A stretch of DNA of 64,000 nt from Pseudomonadota bacterium (GCA_021810635.1 JAJZIH010000001.1:159419-223418), one strand, 5' to 3'; shown: positions 46,420 to 55,165, numbered from the stretch's first letter. Notes: generated by a model from the letters alone, not told the origin. Program-made: numbers and translations.

Positions 46420-47460
46420 GTGAAACGACCGACCCCGCAATACCGGACCGCATTCCTGGTCCTGCCCCTGTCCTGCTTGGCGCTGGCCGCCTGCGGCAGG
46501 GGGCGGACCCAGCCGACTCCCGGCCGGCAGCCACCGGCCCGGACCCGGACGGTCTCGGGCATGCGCTCCTGGATGAAGCCCGGGATCTATCACTGGACGG
46601 TCCCGACGGCTGATGCGGGCGGCATGATCGAGGTTGAGATCGCGGGGGGAGGAGGAGGAGGCGGTAACGTCGGTTGGGTGCATACGCCCTTTGAAGGCGC
46701 CGCCTACACCTGCCACTGGCAACACGACTGCGCGGGTGCCGGCGGCGGCGGCGGCGGGGCTTCCGCAATCGTGGGGACAACCGGCGCCCTCCTCATCGCC
46801 GATGGTGGCGGCGGGGGCGGCGGGGGCAACAACCATGGCGAGAGTGCCCGCGGCGGTTTTGGTGGCTTCGGCCAGAACCGGTCGACCTTCCTGCCGATCG
46901 TGGCCTCTGCCGCAGATGAGCGGTCCTGCCACGGACCCTGCGTGTATGCGGGCGAGACGCTTACACTGACGGTGGGTGCCGGCGGCGAAGGCGCCCTGGG
47001 TGCCCAGGGTGGAACCGGAGGGATGGGCTTCGATGGACGAGGGGGATCCGGTGGCAATCGCTGCGCTTTTGGCGGACAAAGCGGCGGGACCTACGGAGGA
47101 GGAGGAGGAGGTGGGGCTTCCTGCCGCTGGAACCTTACCGGTGGTGTCGGCGGGACCGGCGGATTTGGCGGAGGGGGAGGCGCCGGCGCGGAAGACGGAA
47201 CCAACTGCCTGGGTTATGGCGGGCATGGAGGCAATGCCCTGTTCAAGGGGCCTTCCTCTTCCTTCAAACCGGCATTCGAGACGGCCGGAGGCGCGGTATC
47301 CGGCGAGCGCGGCCGCTGTGGCGGCGGAGTCGGCGGCCAAGGGCACGGGAGGGTTAACTCTCCCGGCCAGAATGGACCGGCGGCACCCGGATCCGGTTCC
47401 GCAGGCGGCGGGACGGGCGGCAACGGGCACCCCGGGTTGATTACCCTCATCTGGTCCTGA
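46420..47460 (+). CDS. Glycine-rich lipoprotein
   Basis: The GTG at 46420, with GGGAG 7 bases upstream, opens a lipoprotein signal peptide (TAFLVLPLSCLALAAC, lipobox LAAC). The mature part starts with a glycine-rich domain of the type that begins with a HWTVP strand (GIYHWTVPTADAGGMIEVEI) followed by very long poly-glycine tracts with scattered Cys, Asn and aromatic residues, ending LITLIWS. In total 346 aa. Similar glycine-rich domains occur in phage tail fibres and surface proteins. It diverges from the dapB-side ORF. Function is unknown. Confidence 0.7.
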   Translation: MKRPTPQYRTAFLVLPLSCLALAACGRGRTQPTPGRQPPARTRTVSGMRSWMKPGIYHWTVPTADAGGMIEVEIAGGGGGGGNVGWVHTPFEGAAYTCHWQHDCAGAGGGGGGASAIVGTTGALLIADGGGGGGGGNNHGESARGGFGGFGQNRSTFLPIVASAADERSCHGPCVYAGETLTLTVGAGGEGALGAQGGTGGMGFDGRGGSGGNRCAFGGQSGGTYGGGGGGGASCRWNLTGGVGGTGGFGGGGGAGAEDGTNCLGYGGHGGNALFKGPSSSFKPAFETAGGAVSGERGRCGGGVGGQGHGRVNSPGQNGPAAPGSGSAGGGTGGNGHPGLITLIWS

Positions 47461-47470
47461 GATGCCCCCA

Positions 47471-47513
47471 CGGCTGTCCGAGCCGACTCCCGATCGCAGC
47501 CGGGCCATTTTTT
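47471..47513 (+). terminator. Possible terminator after the glycine-rich gene
   Basis: A CGGCT/AGCCG hairpin (47471-47485) and a CCCG/CGGG pairing precede a run of six T at about 47508. The stems are short, so it is only a candidate. Confidence 0.35.
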
Positions 47514-47580
47514 CCGGTCGGAGCAGGGTCTTTTGTCGCGGAATCATCGTTCCGAACCGAAATCAGTGATTGCTTGTATT

Positions 47581-47625
47581 GCGCGCCCGGAGAGATTCGA
47601 ACTCCCGACCCTCTGGTTCGTAGCC
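47581..47625. repeat. Distal attachment-site copy (3' part of tRNA-Arg)
   Basis: 44 of 45 bases match 50111-50155; the only difference is T at 47612 where the tRNA has C. It covers the tRNA from the anticodon loop to the first base of CCA. The homology stops at TAGCC, so this copy is not a tRNA gene. Confidence 0.9.
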
Positions 47626-47953
47626 TTTAAAGTACTGTGCCGCCACTTCTTGTTTGCCGGTCAACGACTTACGGCTTCGATGGCACCTACACCTATTTGA
47701 ATAAGGACGTTATATGGCAACATGGCCTTGTGTTTGCAATGGTTTGCAAAATACCAACTTAGGCACCTTCGGTCGCATCAGTCGCAGCGTTCTGGGTCCA
47801 CTCGCACCGCCAAAGTGCGCACTTTGTATGTGAGCGACGAAAGGCTCCTGCCGCTCCATACGTCTCGATATCGGTATGCTTGGATGTTGCACGGTCGGAC
47901 GTTGCTTTACACATCGGCAGCGGAAGTAAGAATCCCCAGGCAACACGCCAGTT

Positions 47954-47978
47954 GCTACAAAACGCTACACCTGCTACA
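47954..47978. repeat. Three GCTACA direct repeats upstream of the antitoxin gene
   Basis: GCTACA occurs at 47954, 47964 and near 47973, each about one helical turn apart, and the last ends 9 bases before the antitoxin ATG. Helically phased repeats at a toxin-antitoxin promoter suggest an autoregulatory operator. Confidence 0.4.
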
Positions 47979-47986
47979 GTTCATCC

Positions 47987-48235
47987 ATGAGCAGAATTAT
48001 TACCCAACGGGAGCTTCGCAATGAGTCCGCAGCGGTGCTCCGCGAAGTGCAGGCAGGGCAAACCCTTATCGTGACCCGCAACGGGGTACCGGTTGCCGAG
48101 CTCCGGCCGATTCAGCCGCGCCGGTTCGTGTCACGAGTAGCCATTGCCGAAGCCGCCGCGCGCGCACCCCGCATCGACGCCGCCCGCTTCCGCGCCGATA
48201 TGGATGCCGTGATCGACCAATCCATCAATGGCTGA
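47987..48235 (+). CDS. Phd/YefM-family antitoxin
   Basis: This 82-aa protein begins MSRIITQRELRNESAAVLRE and has the Phd DNA-binding core QTLIVTRNGVPVAELRPI, with a C-terminal toxin-binding helix (RFRADMDAVIDQSING). It should neutralise the adjacent PIN toxin and repress the operon. Its stop overlaps the toxin start by 8 bases. Confidence 0.9.
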   Translation: MSRIITQRELRNESAAVLREVQAGQTLIVTRNGVPVAELRPIQPRRFVSRVAIAEAAARAPRIDAARFRADMDAVIDQSING

Positions 48236-48629
48236 GCCGAGCCGGGGTCTGCTGGACACGTCGGTCGTGATCGACCACGACATTTTTGATACGGCTCTAC
48301 TTCCCGACGAGTCCGCCATCTCTGCCGTGACTCTCGCCGAACTGGCCGCCGGGCCGCATGCCACACGCAGCGAACAGGAGCGAGCGCGACGCCAGGACCG
48401 ACTGCAATGGGCCGCGGCAACATGGGATGCGCTGCCCTTTGATGCCGAGGCTGCCCGCCTGTACGGCCGGATATTCGCAGCCACCAAGGCGGCCGGACAA
48501 TCCAGTCGCGCACGCTTGGCGGATCTGCTTATTGCCTCCACCGCCGCGGCCAGCGGCCTGCCGCTCTACACCCGTAACCCTTCCGACTTTGCCGCCCTAA
48601 AACGACTCGTGAAGGTCATCGTTCTCTGA
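48228..48629 (+). CDS. vapC: VapC-type PIN-domain toxin
   Basis: This 133-aa RNase toxin has the PIN acidic residues in GLLDTSVVIDHD, SAVTLAELAAGPH, ARLADLLIASTAAASG and LYTRNPSDFAAL, with the fourth position visible as the NPSDF aspartate. VapC toxins cleave tRNA or rRNA. It is coupled to the Phd-type antitoxin by overlap and intact, so the pair is a likely stabiliser of the island. Confidence 0.92.
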   Translation: MAEPSRGLLDTSVVIDHDIFDTALLPDESAISAVTLAELAAGPHATRSEQERARRQDRLQWAAATWDALPFDAEAARLYGRIFAATKAAGQSSRARLADLLIASTAAASGLPLYTRNPSDFAALKRLVKVIVL

Positions 48630-48705
48630 CTGCCTGTCCCTGACGAATTGCTGTTCACCTCGCATAACCAGTGACAGTTTTGCAGCCTTGTGAACTGGCT
48701 GCGCG

Positions 48706-49005
48706 TCAGGCCTGCGTTGCCTGATCCTCGGAAAGCACCCACCGTCCCCGCGGGCGGGCAAGCAGCGGCGTGAGCATTCGCACGGTTTCAGAACCGGCGT
48801 ATTGCTCCTTGACGCGGTCCGCCTCCTCGCGGCTCCGCCACTCGCTCACCACAAACAGGTGGGACGGCGCATCCTGGTCAACGAGGATCCGATGGGACCA
48901 GTAGCCTTCGAATCCCTTCATGTCCGACCAGATTTGGCGTGTGAGCCGGAGGCCTTCGGCTTCAGCGCCAGGGTTCAGCCAGGTTTCCCAGATGATAGTA
49001 ACCAT
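48706..49005 (-). CDS. Antibiotic biosynthesis monooxygenase (ABM) domain protein
   Basis: This 99-aa protein begins MVTIIWETWLNPGAEAEGLR and has the ferredoxin-like ABM half-barrel pattern, with FEGYWSHRILVDQDAPSHLF, VVSEWRSREEADRVKEQYAG and a C-terminal strand. Members include small quinol or heme monooxygenases but most have unknown substrates. It lies inside the tRNA-Arg island, 36 bases past the stop of the integrase pseudogene. Confidence 0.75.
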   Translation of the reverse strand: MVTIIWETWLNPGAEAEGLRLTRQIWSDMKGFEGYWSHRILVDQDAPSHLFVVSEWRSREEADRVKEQYAGSETVRMLTPLLARPRGRWVLSEDQATQA

Positions 49006-49041
49006 CTTTGTCCCTTGTGGGCCGTTTTCCGGCCGGGCAGT

Positions 49042-50033
49042 TTACCACAACCTCTCCACCAGATCCTCCGCCCGCTGGCGAGTGTAGCGCTTGAGCATCT
49101 GAAGCGTCTTGTGTCCGGTGATGGCCGTGACCTGCATGGGGGTCAAGTCCTTCTCGAAGAGCCGGGAAGTCGCCTCGTGGCGCAGGTCGTGGAAGGTCAG
49201 CCCCTCGATGCCGGCGGCTTTGCAGACCCGCTCGAAGGCCTGTGAAATGGATTCCGGGCGCAGTGCCAGACGCTCCCATCAATCTGTCGGAGCAGCGCAT
49301 CGAGGACCTGCAAGGCTCTCGATGAAAGCGGCACGCGCCTCGGCGTGCCGGTCTTGGTTTCCGGAATCAGCAGCACGCGGGCTTTCTTGTCCAGGTGTTC
49401 CCAGCGCATCGCAGCGATCTCGCCGCGGCGCATGGCGGTCTCGATGGCCCAAGGGATGAGGTACTGGATTTCGCCGCCGTAGGTGCGGGCGGCTTCGAGC
49501 AGACGGGATTCCTCGCCGTCCGCGAGGCGGCGCGTTCGGCCCTGCGGGAGCTTCGGTTTGCGGACCATCTCGACCGGGTTGCCGAGGAATTCCATGCCCC
49601 ACTCACGACGCGCAATGTTGAAGAGGTGTCGGAGCAGCGCGAGATGCGCGACGATTGTCTTGGGTCCGACACCCTCGCCTTCTTTGTTCTTGATCGTGTC
49701 GGCCACGTCCTTGCCCCGGATCCGGGCCATGGGGCGGCAGGCCAGATCCGACTCGCGCCACCACTTGATGATGCTTGTCTCGCCCTTGCCCCGCTTATGC
49801 GACGTGACCTCGTGCTCGTACCGATCCAGCATTTCAGAGAGCGTGGTCCCTTTGGCGTCGGTGCGCGGGATAAACGCGCCCCGGTCCATCTCAGACTCGA
49901 TCAGCCGCGCCCAGGTCTCAGCCTTTGCCTTGCTGTCAAAGGTGCCGGATTGCGGAGGGTACCCGCGCCTGCGGATTTTGGCCTGCCAGACGCGCCTGCC
50001 GTTAGGCCCCTTGCGCGAGACGAAGGTCGCCAT
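49042..50033 (-). pseudogene. Tyrosine-type integrase, frameshifted
   Basis: The N-terminal part (MATFVSRKGPNGRRVWQAKI, SAM-like and core domains with catalytic Arg in ETAMRRGEIAAMRWEHL) is open to about 49265. The rest continues one base out of frame from about 49270: ESISQAFERVCKAAGIEGL, then FHDLRHEATSRLFE, TGHKTLQMLKRYTRQ and the stop at 49042-49044. That segment supplies the second Arg, the His and the Tyr. One lost base near 49262-49272 breaks the frame. Intact length would be about 330 aa. Confidence 0.82.
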
Positions 50034-50108
50034 GTTGCCCTCTTGAGATTCGATTGTCCCAAATGGGGAGCGATGATGGCTAGGATTTTCTATAAGTTAT
50101 TAATTAAA

Positions 50109-50185
50109 TGGCGCGCCCGGAGAGATTCGAACTCCCGACCCCCTGGTTCGTAGCCAGGTACTCTATCCAACTGAGCTACGGGCGC
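50109..50185 (-). tRNA. tRNA-Arg (ACG)
   Basis: The 77-base cloverleaf includes an encoded CCA. The acceptor stem is GCGCCCG/CGGGCGC with discriminator G. The anticodon loop CTACGAA on stem CCTGG/CCAGG gives ACG, and the T arm is GGGAG-TTCGAAT-CTCTC. Its 3' part is the integration site of the adjacent island, and the gene is restored by the element. Confidence 0.97.
50111..50155. repeat. Proximal attachment site within tRNA-Arg
   Basis: This 45-base segment is repeated at 47581-47625 with one mismatch and marks the tRNA side of the island. Confidence 0.9.
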
Positions 50186-50692
50186 GTCACACCTATTATC
50201 GGGGGCCCGGACCCCATGGGTCAAACCGGGCCATGGAACCCTCGACGTGAAATTGAGACAGGACCGACGTTCTGGAGCCCATCGGCCGATGGATGGCTCG
50301 CACCCCGGGCAACCTCTATCGAGAAGCGGCGGAACGGAGCCGAGAACCAAAAAGAAAAAACGGAGTGATGCGTGGGCTTCTCCGGATGCCCGAGACCGGC
50401 CCAACCAAGGCCACCCTCCCCTTCAGCTCCTCGCGCTGAACCGCGCCGCCGAAGCACCAGTCGATCAAATCAAAGACCGGACATCCCGCGATCTGGATCA
50501 GGAAACTCAAGGGTCCAGCAGGAACGGATCGCCACATCACGTAACGCCCACGTGTCTTTTGCTCATCCACCCGTTTCCTGAAAGCGGGGGACCCAGGAAA
50601 CGTCGGGATACCGGTCACAGGCCGGGCCCTTGCTTGACTCTGGAGTTAACTCGAGGGTTTAAACTAAGGGCCGTTCACCCTGGACCGTCCCC
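50186..50692. other. Gene-poor stretch between tRNA-Arg and merR
   Basis: It contains the metal-regulator promoter at 50634-50664. A minus-strand open frame at 50316-50618 has a hydrophobic segment, but no convincing start or similarity was seen. No other feature is supported. Confidence 0.4.
50634..50664 (+). promoter_or_regulatory. MerR-type promoter and operator of merR-copA
   Basis: TTGACT (50634-50639) and TTAAAC (50659-50664) are separated by 19 bases, the over-long spacer typical of MerR-activated promoters. The spacer contains an imperfect dyad, ACTCTGGAGTTAACTCGAGG, as in copper-regulator operators. It starts about 60 bases before the merR ATG. Confidence 0.75.
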
Positions 50693-51103
50693 ATGGATGC
50701 CCTCAAAATCGGGGAAGTGGCCCGCTCGACCGGCCTGCCGATCGACACCATCCGCTACTACGAGCGGGTGGGGCTTCTTCCCGAACCGGCTCGCCGCCCC
50801 TCCGGCTACCGCAGTTACGGAACCGGCGCGATCCGCCGCCTGCGTTTCATCCACAGCGCCAAGGCGCTGGGATTCACGCTACCCGAAATCAAGGAGCTTC
50901 TCGCCCTGGATGCCGGCCGGAACGTGCCGGCCGTCCAGGCTGCCGCCCGCCGCAAGCTGGCCGATCTGGATCGCCGGCTCGCGGAACTGACGCGCATCCG
51001 CCTGGCGCTGGCCTCGCTCGTCGAACACTGTCCCGGGACGGGTGCCGCGGACAGCTGCCCGATCCTCGCGGCGCTCAATGACGAGGGAGGTTTGGATTCA
51101 TGA
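50693..51103 (+). CDS. MerR-family heavy-metal regulator (CueR/ZntR-like)
   Basis: This 136-aa activator has the helix-turn-helix MDALKIGEVARSTGLPIDTI then RYYERVGLLPEPARRPSGYR, a dimerisation helix and a C-terminal cysteine pair (SLVEHCPGTGAADSCPI) suited to metal binding. Cysteines at such positions, with the downstream copper ATPase gene, point to a monovalent copper sensor. Its stop overlaps the ATPase start as ATGA, and a MerR-type promoter lies upstream, so it regulates its own operon. Confidence 0.9.
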   Translation: MDALKIGEVARSTGLPIDTIRYYERVGLLPEPARRPSGYRSYGTGAIRRLRFIHSAKALGFTLPEIKELLALDAGRNVPAVQAAARRKLADLDRRLAELTRIRLALASLVEHCPGTGAADSCPILAALNDEGGLDS

Positions 51104-53430
51104 GCGGGGCCATCCCGGACCGGGGGTTGGACGGGGAGACGGATCCCGTCTGCGGCATGCACGTCGACCCGCGCACGAATCCGCCCGAATGGACCTACCA
51201 GGGCCGACTCTACTTCTTCTGCTGCGAGGGATGCCGTACGAAATTCGGGACCGATCCCGGGTCCTTTCTTAAACCCTCCCCTGCGCCCGGGACCGTCCCA
51301 CCGGGGACCCTGTCCCCGCCCAGCACCTCCTACACCTGCCCCATGCACCCCGAAATCCGCTCCCCCCGCCCCGGGAGTTGTCCAAAGTGCGGGATGGCGC
51401 TCGAACCCGTGATTTCGGTCACCCCCCCGGAAAGGGATGCCGAGGGGCAATCGCTGGCCCGGCGCTTCTGGATTTCGGCCGCCCTCACGCTCCCCGTCCT
51501 CGTGATCGCCATGGCCCCCGATGTCGGCCTCCTCTGGCCGGTCAACGCCAGACTTCCGCTCGACCTGCTCGAAGCTCTCCTGGCCAGTGTCGTCGTGCTC
51601 TGGGGGGGGGCGAGTTTTTTCCGCCGCGGTTTCGAGGGACTCGTCCGCGGCAGTCCCAACATGTACACGCTGATCTCGATCGGGTCCGGTGTGGCTTGGG
51701 CCTATAGTGTCCTGGCCTTGGGATTCCCCGGACTTTTTATGGCGGGTTTCCGGGGTCCCCACGGCCAGGTCCCCACCTACTTCGAGTCCGCCGCAGTCAT
51801 CATCACCCTCGTCATGATGGGCGATCTGCTCGAATTGCGGGCCCGCCGACGCACCGGATCGGCCATCCGCGCCCTGATCGGCCTCACCCCCCCCACCGCC
51901 CGGCGGCTGGGCGAAATCGGTCCGGGAGAAGACGTGCCGCTCGAGGCACTTCGACCCGGTGACCGGCTGCGGATCAGGCCCGGTGAGAGGGTTCCGGCCG
52001 ACGGCCGCATCCGCGAGGGGCGAAGCCACCTCGACGAGTCGATGCTCACAGGCGAACCCGGGCCGGTTTCCCGGGGCGAGGGCGATCCGGTCACCGCAGG
52101 CACCGTGAACCTGGAGGGCTCACTCGTGATCCAGGCCGAGAGGGTCGGTGCCGACACCACCCTCAGCCGGATCGTCGCGCGCGTGGCTGAGGCCCAACGC
52201 TCGAGAGCCCCGGCCCAGCGCATCGCCGACCGGGTCGCCGCTGTTTTCGTTCCGGCCGTGGTGGCCTGTGCGCTAGCCGCCTTCGTCGCCTGGACGCTGT
52301 GGGGCCCGGCTCCGGCCGCCATCCACGGCCTGATCGCCGCAGTCTCGGTGCTGATCATCGCCTGCCCCTGTGCCCTGGGACTGGCTACGCCCATTTCCAT
52401 CCGCGTGGCCTCGGGACGGGGCGCCCAAGCGGGTGTTCTGTTCCGCGACGCAGCGGCCATTGAAGCTCTCGGGAAGATCGATACGATCGTGATAGACAAG
52501 ACCGGCACACTCACCGAGGGCCATCCCCGACTGACCCATGTCGAGACCGTGGCCGGCTTCGACGAGGTGACGGCGCGGCGTCTGGCCGCCGGAGTCGAGG
52601 CCGGCAGCGAGCATCCCCTGGCACGCGCCGTGGTAACGGCCCTGCCGCCCGGAGTGCCCCCACCCCGCACCAGCGGTTTCCGGGCCGTGGCCGGCCAGGG
52701 CGTGGTCGGGATCCTCGACCAACGACAGGTTGCGCTCGGCAACGAAACCCTCATGCGGAATCAGGGTGTGGACTTTTGCGAACCCGGGGAAGCGATGGGC
52801 CGCCTGCGTGCCGAAGGCGCCACCGTCATGTTCCTCGCCGTGGATGGGAAGCCAGCCGCACTTCTCGCCGTCCAGGACTCCATCAAGCCCGGCTCCGCCC
52901 AAGCGGTCTCCGCCCTCCGCCGGGCCGGACTCCGGGTCGTGATGGCGACCGGCGATGCCGAAGCCACGGCCCGTTCCGTGGCGCAGGCCCTCGGCATCGA
53001 CGAGGTGCATGCCGGGACCTCGCCCGGGGACAAGGCCGATCTCGTCCAACGCCTGAGGGCCCAAGGCCGGCGCGTGGCCATGGCGGGCGACGGCATCAAC
53101 GACGCGCCGGCCCTGGCCGCCGCTGACGTCGGCATCGCCATGGGGACCGGCACCGACATTGCCATCGAGAGCGCCCCGGTCACGCTCATGAGCGGGGATC
53201 TCGGGGCGATCCTGCGCGCCATCCGGCTCTCGCGCGCCACCCTGCGCAACATCCGCGGCAATCTCGCCTATGCCTTCGTCTACAACGGCATCGGCGTGCC
53301 CGTGGCCGGGGGCGTCCTCTACCCGGTCCTGGGCCTTCTGCTTTCTCCCATGATCGCGGCGCTTGCCATGAGCCTGTCGTCGGTGTCGGTGGTGACGAAC
53401 GCCCTCCGCCTCCGGAAGGTCCCCCTTTAA
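51100..53430 (+). CDS. copA: Copper-exporting P1B-type ATPase with YHS and YHMP-like N-terminal metal domains
   Basis: This 776-aa inner-membrane pump exports Cu(I). The N-terminus has a YHS domain (TDPVCGMHVDPRTNPPEWTY, FFCCEGCRTKF) and a heavy-metal-binding segment YTCPMHPEIRSPRPGSCPKC; the usual ferredoxin-like HMA domain with GMxCxxC is missing. Core motifs are the ion channel CPC in IIACPCALGLATP, the phosphorylation site DKTGTLTEG, TGEP, and GDGINDAPAL. Eight membrane helices fit the P1B type. It follows merR with an overlap. Confidence 0.94.
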   Translation: MSGAIPDRGLDGETDPVCGMHVDPRTNPPEWTYQGRLYFFCCEGCRTKFGTDPGSFLKPSPAPGTVPPGTLSPPSTSYTCPMHPEIRSPRPGSCPKCGMALEPVISVTPPERDAEGQSLARRFWISAALTLPVLVIAMAPDVGLLWPVNARLPLDLLEALLASVVVLWGGASFFRRGFEGLVRGSPNMYTLISIGSGVAWAYSVLALGFPGLFMAGFRGPHGQVPTYFESAAVIITLVMMGDLLELRARRRTGSAIRALIGLTPPTARRLGEIGPGEDVPLEALRPGDRLRIRPGERVPADGRIREGRSHLDESMLTGEPGPVSRGEGDPVTAGTVNLEGSLVIQAERVGADTTLSRIVARVAEAQRSRAPAQRIADRVAAVFVPAVVACALAAFVAWTLWGPAPAAIHGLIAAVSVLIIACPCALGLATPISIRVASGRGAQAGVLFRDAAAIEALGKIDTIVIDKTGTLTEGHPRLTHVETVAGFDEVTARRLAAGVEAGSEHPLARAVVTALPPGVPPPRTSGFRAVAGQGVVGILDQRQVALGNETLMRNQGVDFCEPGEAMGRLRAEGATVMFLAVDGKPAALLAVQDSIKPGSAQAVSALRRAGLRVVMATGDAEATARSVAQALGIDEVHAGTSPGDKADLVQRLRAQGRRVAMAGDGINDAPALAAADVGIAMGTGTDIAIESAPVTLMSGDLGAILRAIRLSRATLRNIRGNLAYAFVYNGIGVPVAGGVLYPVLGLLLSPMIAALAMSLSSVSVVTNALRLRKVPL

Positions 53431-53602
53431 CTTCCGGCGGATCCCGTTTTCAACCACCGGGGGCCGGGCCGGGCGACCCATCGGTCGAAGCGCATGGACC
53501 CGGGCGCCGGTTTTGAGCCCGTCGTCCACGAAAAGCCCCAGGACAATCGCGAGCCCGGATCCGGTCCTTCCCGGTCTCCCGCGCGGCCCGAGACCCCGGT
53601 CC

Positions 53603-55165
53603 TTAGCGCGAAGCCCGCCCGATGAAGTGATCGATGTGCGTCTCAAGCAGGGGCAGGGCCTTCGGATTGAGGTAGAGCATGTGGCCCGAGGGGTAATAGC
53701 GGAACTCGATACGCCGCATCACACTGGCGGGGAGTCCCATGTGACGGACCGTGTAGAGCGTCGCGAAGAACGGCGTCGCCATGTCGAAGTAACCGTTGTT
53801 GAAAAGCACCCGGAGCCCAGGATCGTTCAGCAGGGCCCGGGCAAGGGCCGGTGCCACGTTGAGATAGAACTGCCCGCCTCCCGTCAGCGACTCGACGGGC
53901 GGCACATAGGTCCAGCGCCATGCGGCATTGACCTTGAAATCAAGCTGCCGGTAGTGGAGTCGGCTCACGTAGCGCAGCCGGGTTTCCAAGTAGTTGTCAA
54001 AACTCGCCGTGAGCGCGCCCATGATGGCGCTCGAGGCGGCCCCGGCACTGCTCGTGCCCGGAACCGGGAGGAGCGGCTCGAGCTCGGGCATGCTGAAGCG
54101 GCCGTCGAACCGTCCGACCGTCCGTTCGGCCCCGCCCAAAAGGCGCTTCTGGAAAACGGGCAGGGAGATGCGGAGATCGGCCTTGCGCCACAGGCGGGCC
54201 GACAGCCCCGTATCGCGGGCCAGCAGGGTGGCCATCCGGTCGAGCCGGGCGGCGGGCAGGCTCGAGCCCGCAAAGAGGGCTTCCGCGTAGGGACCTTGGG
54301 CGAACTGCTCCACCTGGCGTACCCAGACGGCCAGGTTTTTCGGTTCGGGATGAAGCCGGTGGTGATACCAGGCCACCGCAGCATAGGACGGCAGGTAGAA
54401 GATGTAGGGCAAGTCATTGCCCGGCGCGAAGGCCAAAGTCGGGAAGTCGAGCACCGTCGAACACATGACAACGCCGTTGAGGTCGATCCCGTGACGGGCC
54501 AGATCGGCTGCCAAAACCGCCGAGCGCGTCGTGCCGTAGCTCTCACCCAGAAGGAACTTGGGCGAGTTCCAGCGCCGGGCCCGGGTCAGGTATTCGGCGA
54601 TGAACTCGCGGAAGGCCCGGGCATCGGCGTTGATGCCGTAGAACATCTTGGGAGAGCCCGCAGGCAGGATGCGGCTCAGGCCGGTTCCCACCGCATCCAC
54701 GAACACGAGGTCCGTGGCACCGAGGATCGTGTCGGGGTTGGGCACGATCCGGTAGGGCGGGCGGGTGCCATGGACGGACCCCGGATGCGGCCAGACGATG
54801 CGGCGCGGGCCGAATCCCCCGAAATCGACCAGGACCGAGGCTCCGCCGGGACCTCCGTTGTAGGCGAAGGTGACCGGTCGGCGGGATTCGTGGCGGACGC
54901 CGTCCTTCCGGTAGGCGATGTAGAACATGCGGGCGGTGGGCCCCCCGGCCTTGTTGCGCAGGACGAGGAAGCCCGCGGTCGCCGTATAGCGGATCGTCCG
55001 GCCGTCGACCGTCACCACATGCCGGGTCGAGACGCTGCGGGCGTGGATCGGCGGGGCGACTCGGGGGGGCGGGGGCGGAGGTGCCGCACGAGCCACCGGA
55101 ATACCGGCTCCGGCAACCACAAGGATCACGAACGCAAGGGGCCAACGGGGATGGTTCGGGCGCAT
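53603..55165 (-). CDS. Serine carboxypeptidase-like peptidase, S10 family
   Basis: This 520-aa alpha/beta hydrolase has a signal peptide (LAFVILVVAGAGIPVARAA) and a proline-rich linker. The oxyanion segment is FAYNGGPGGASVLVDFGGFG, the nucleophile is in LLGESYGTTRSAVLAADL, the aspartate in FNNGYFDMATPFF and the histidine in YYPSGHMLYL. S10 enzymes remove C-terminal residues at acidic pH. Bacterial members are common in acidophiles, but the substrate is unknown. GGAGG precedes the ATG at 55165. Confidence 0.9.
   Translation of the reverse strand: MRPNHPRWPLAFVILVVAGAGIPVARAAPPPPPPRVAPPIHARSVSTRHVVTVDGRTIRYTATAGFLVLRNKAGGPTARMFYIAYRKDGVRHESRRPVTFAYNGGPGGASVLVDFGGFGPRRIVWPHPGSVHGTRPPYRIVPNPDTILGATDLVFVDAVGTGLSRILPAGSPKMFYGINADARAFREFIAEYLTRARRWNSPKFLLGESYGTTRSAVLAADLARHGIDLNGVVMCSTVLDFPTLAFAPGNDLPYIFYLPSYAAVAWYHHRLHPEPKNLAVWVRQVEQFAQGPYAEALFAGSSLPAARLDRMATLLARDTGLSARLWRKADLRISLPVFQKRLLGGAERTVGRFDGRFSMPELEPLLPVPGTSSAGAASSAIMGALTASFDNYLETRLRYVSRLHYRQLDFKVNAAWRWTYVPPVESLTGGGQFYLNVAPALARALLNDPGLRVLFNNGYFDMATPFFATLYTVRHMGLPASVMRRIEFRYYPSGHMLYLNPKALPLLETHIDHFIGRASR

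Larger units (their letters stand above)
47461..47986. other. Gene-free stretch containing the left island boundary
   Basis: It holds the candidate terminator, the 45-base att-like copy (47581-47625), and about 360 bases inside the island with lower GC and no supported gene. The 3' end has three GCTACA hexamers directly before the antitoxin gene. Open frames on both strands at 47710-48024 have no ribosome site or recognisable domain. Confidence 0.5.
47581..50155. mobile_element. Small genomic island integrated in tRNA-Arg
   Basis: The 3' 45 bases of tRNA-Arg (50111-50155) are duplicated at 47581-47625 with one mismatch, and a tyrosine integrase gene lies 76 bases from the intact tRNA. This is the classic tRNA-island layout. 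The 2.5-kb body carries a Phd/VapC-type toxin-antitoxin pair, an ABM-domain protein and the integrase, which is frameshifted. The element is probably immobile now. Confidence 0.8.

Noticed and set aside
47710..48024. Two overlapping open frames on opposite strands
   Set aside because: No ribosome site, unusual composition and no domain. The plus frame runs into the Phd gene in a different frame.
50316..50618. Minus-strand frame with a hydrophobic stretch
   Set aside because: No good start or ribosome site and no similarity recognised.
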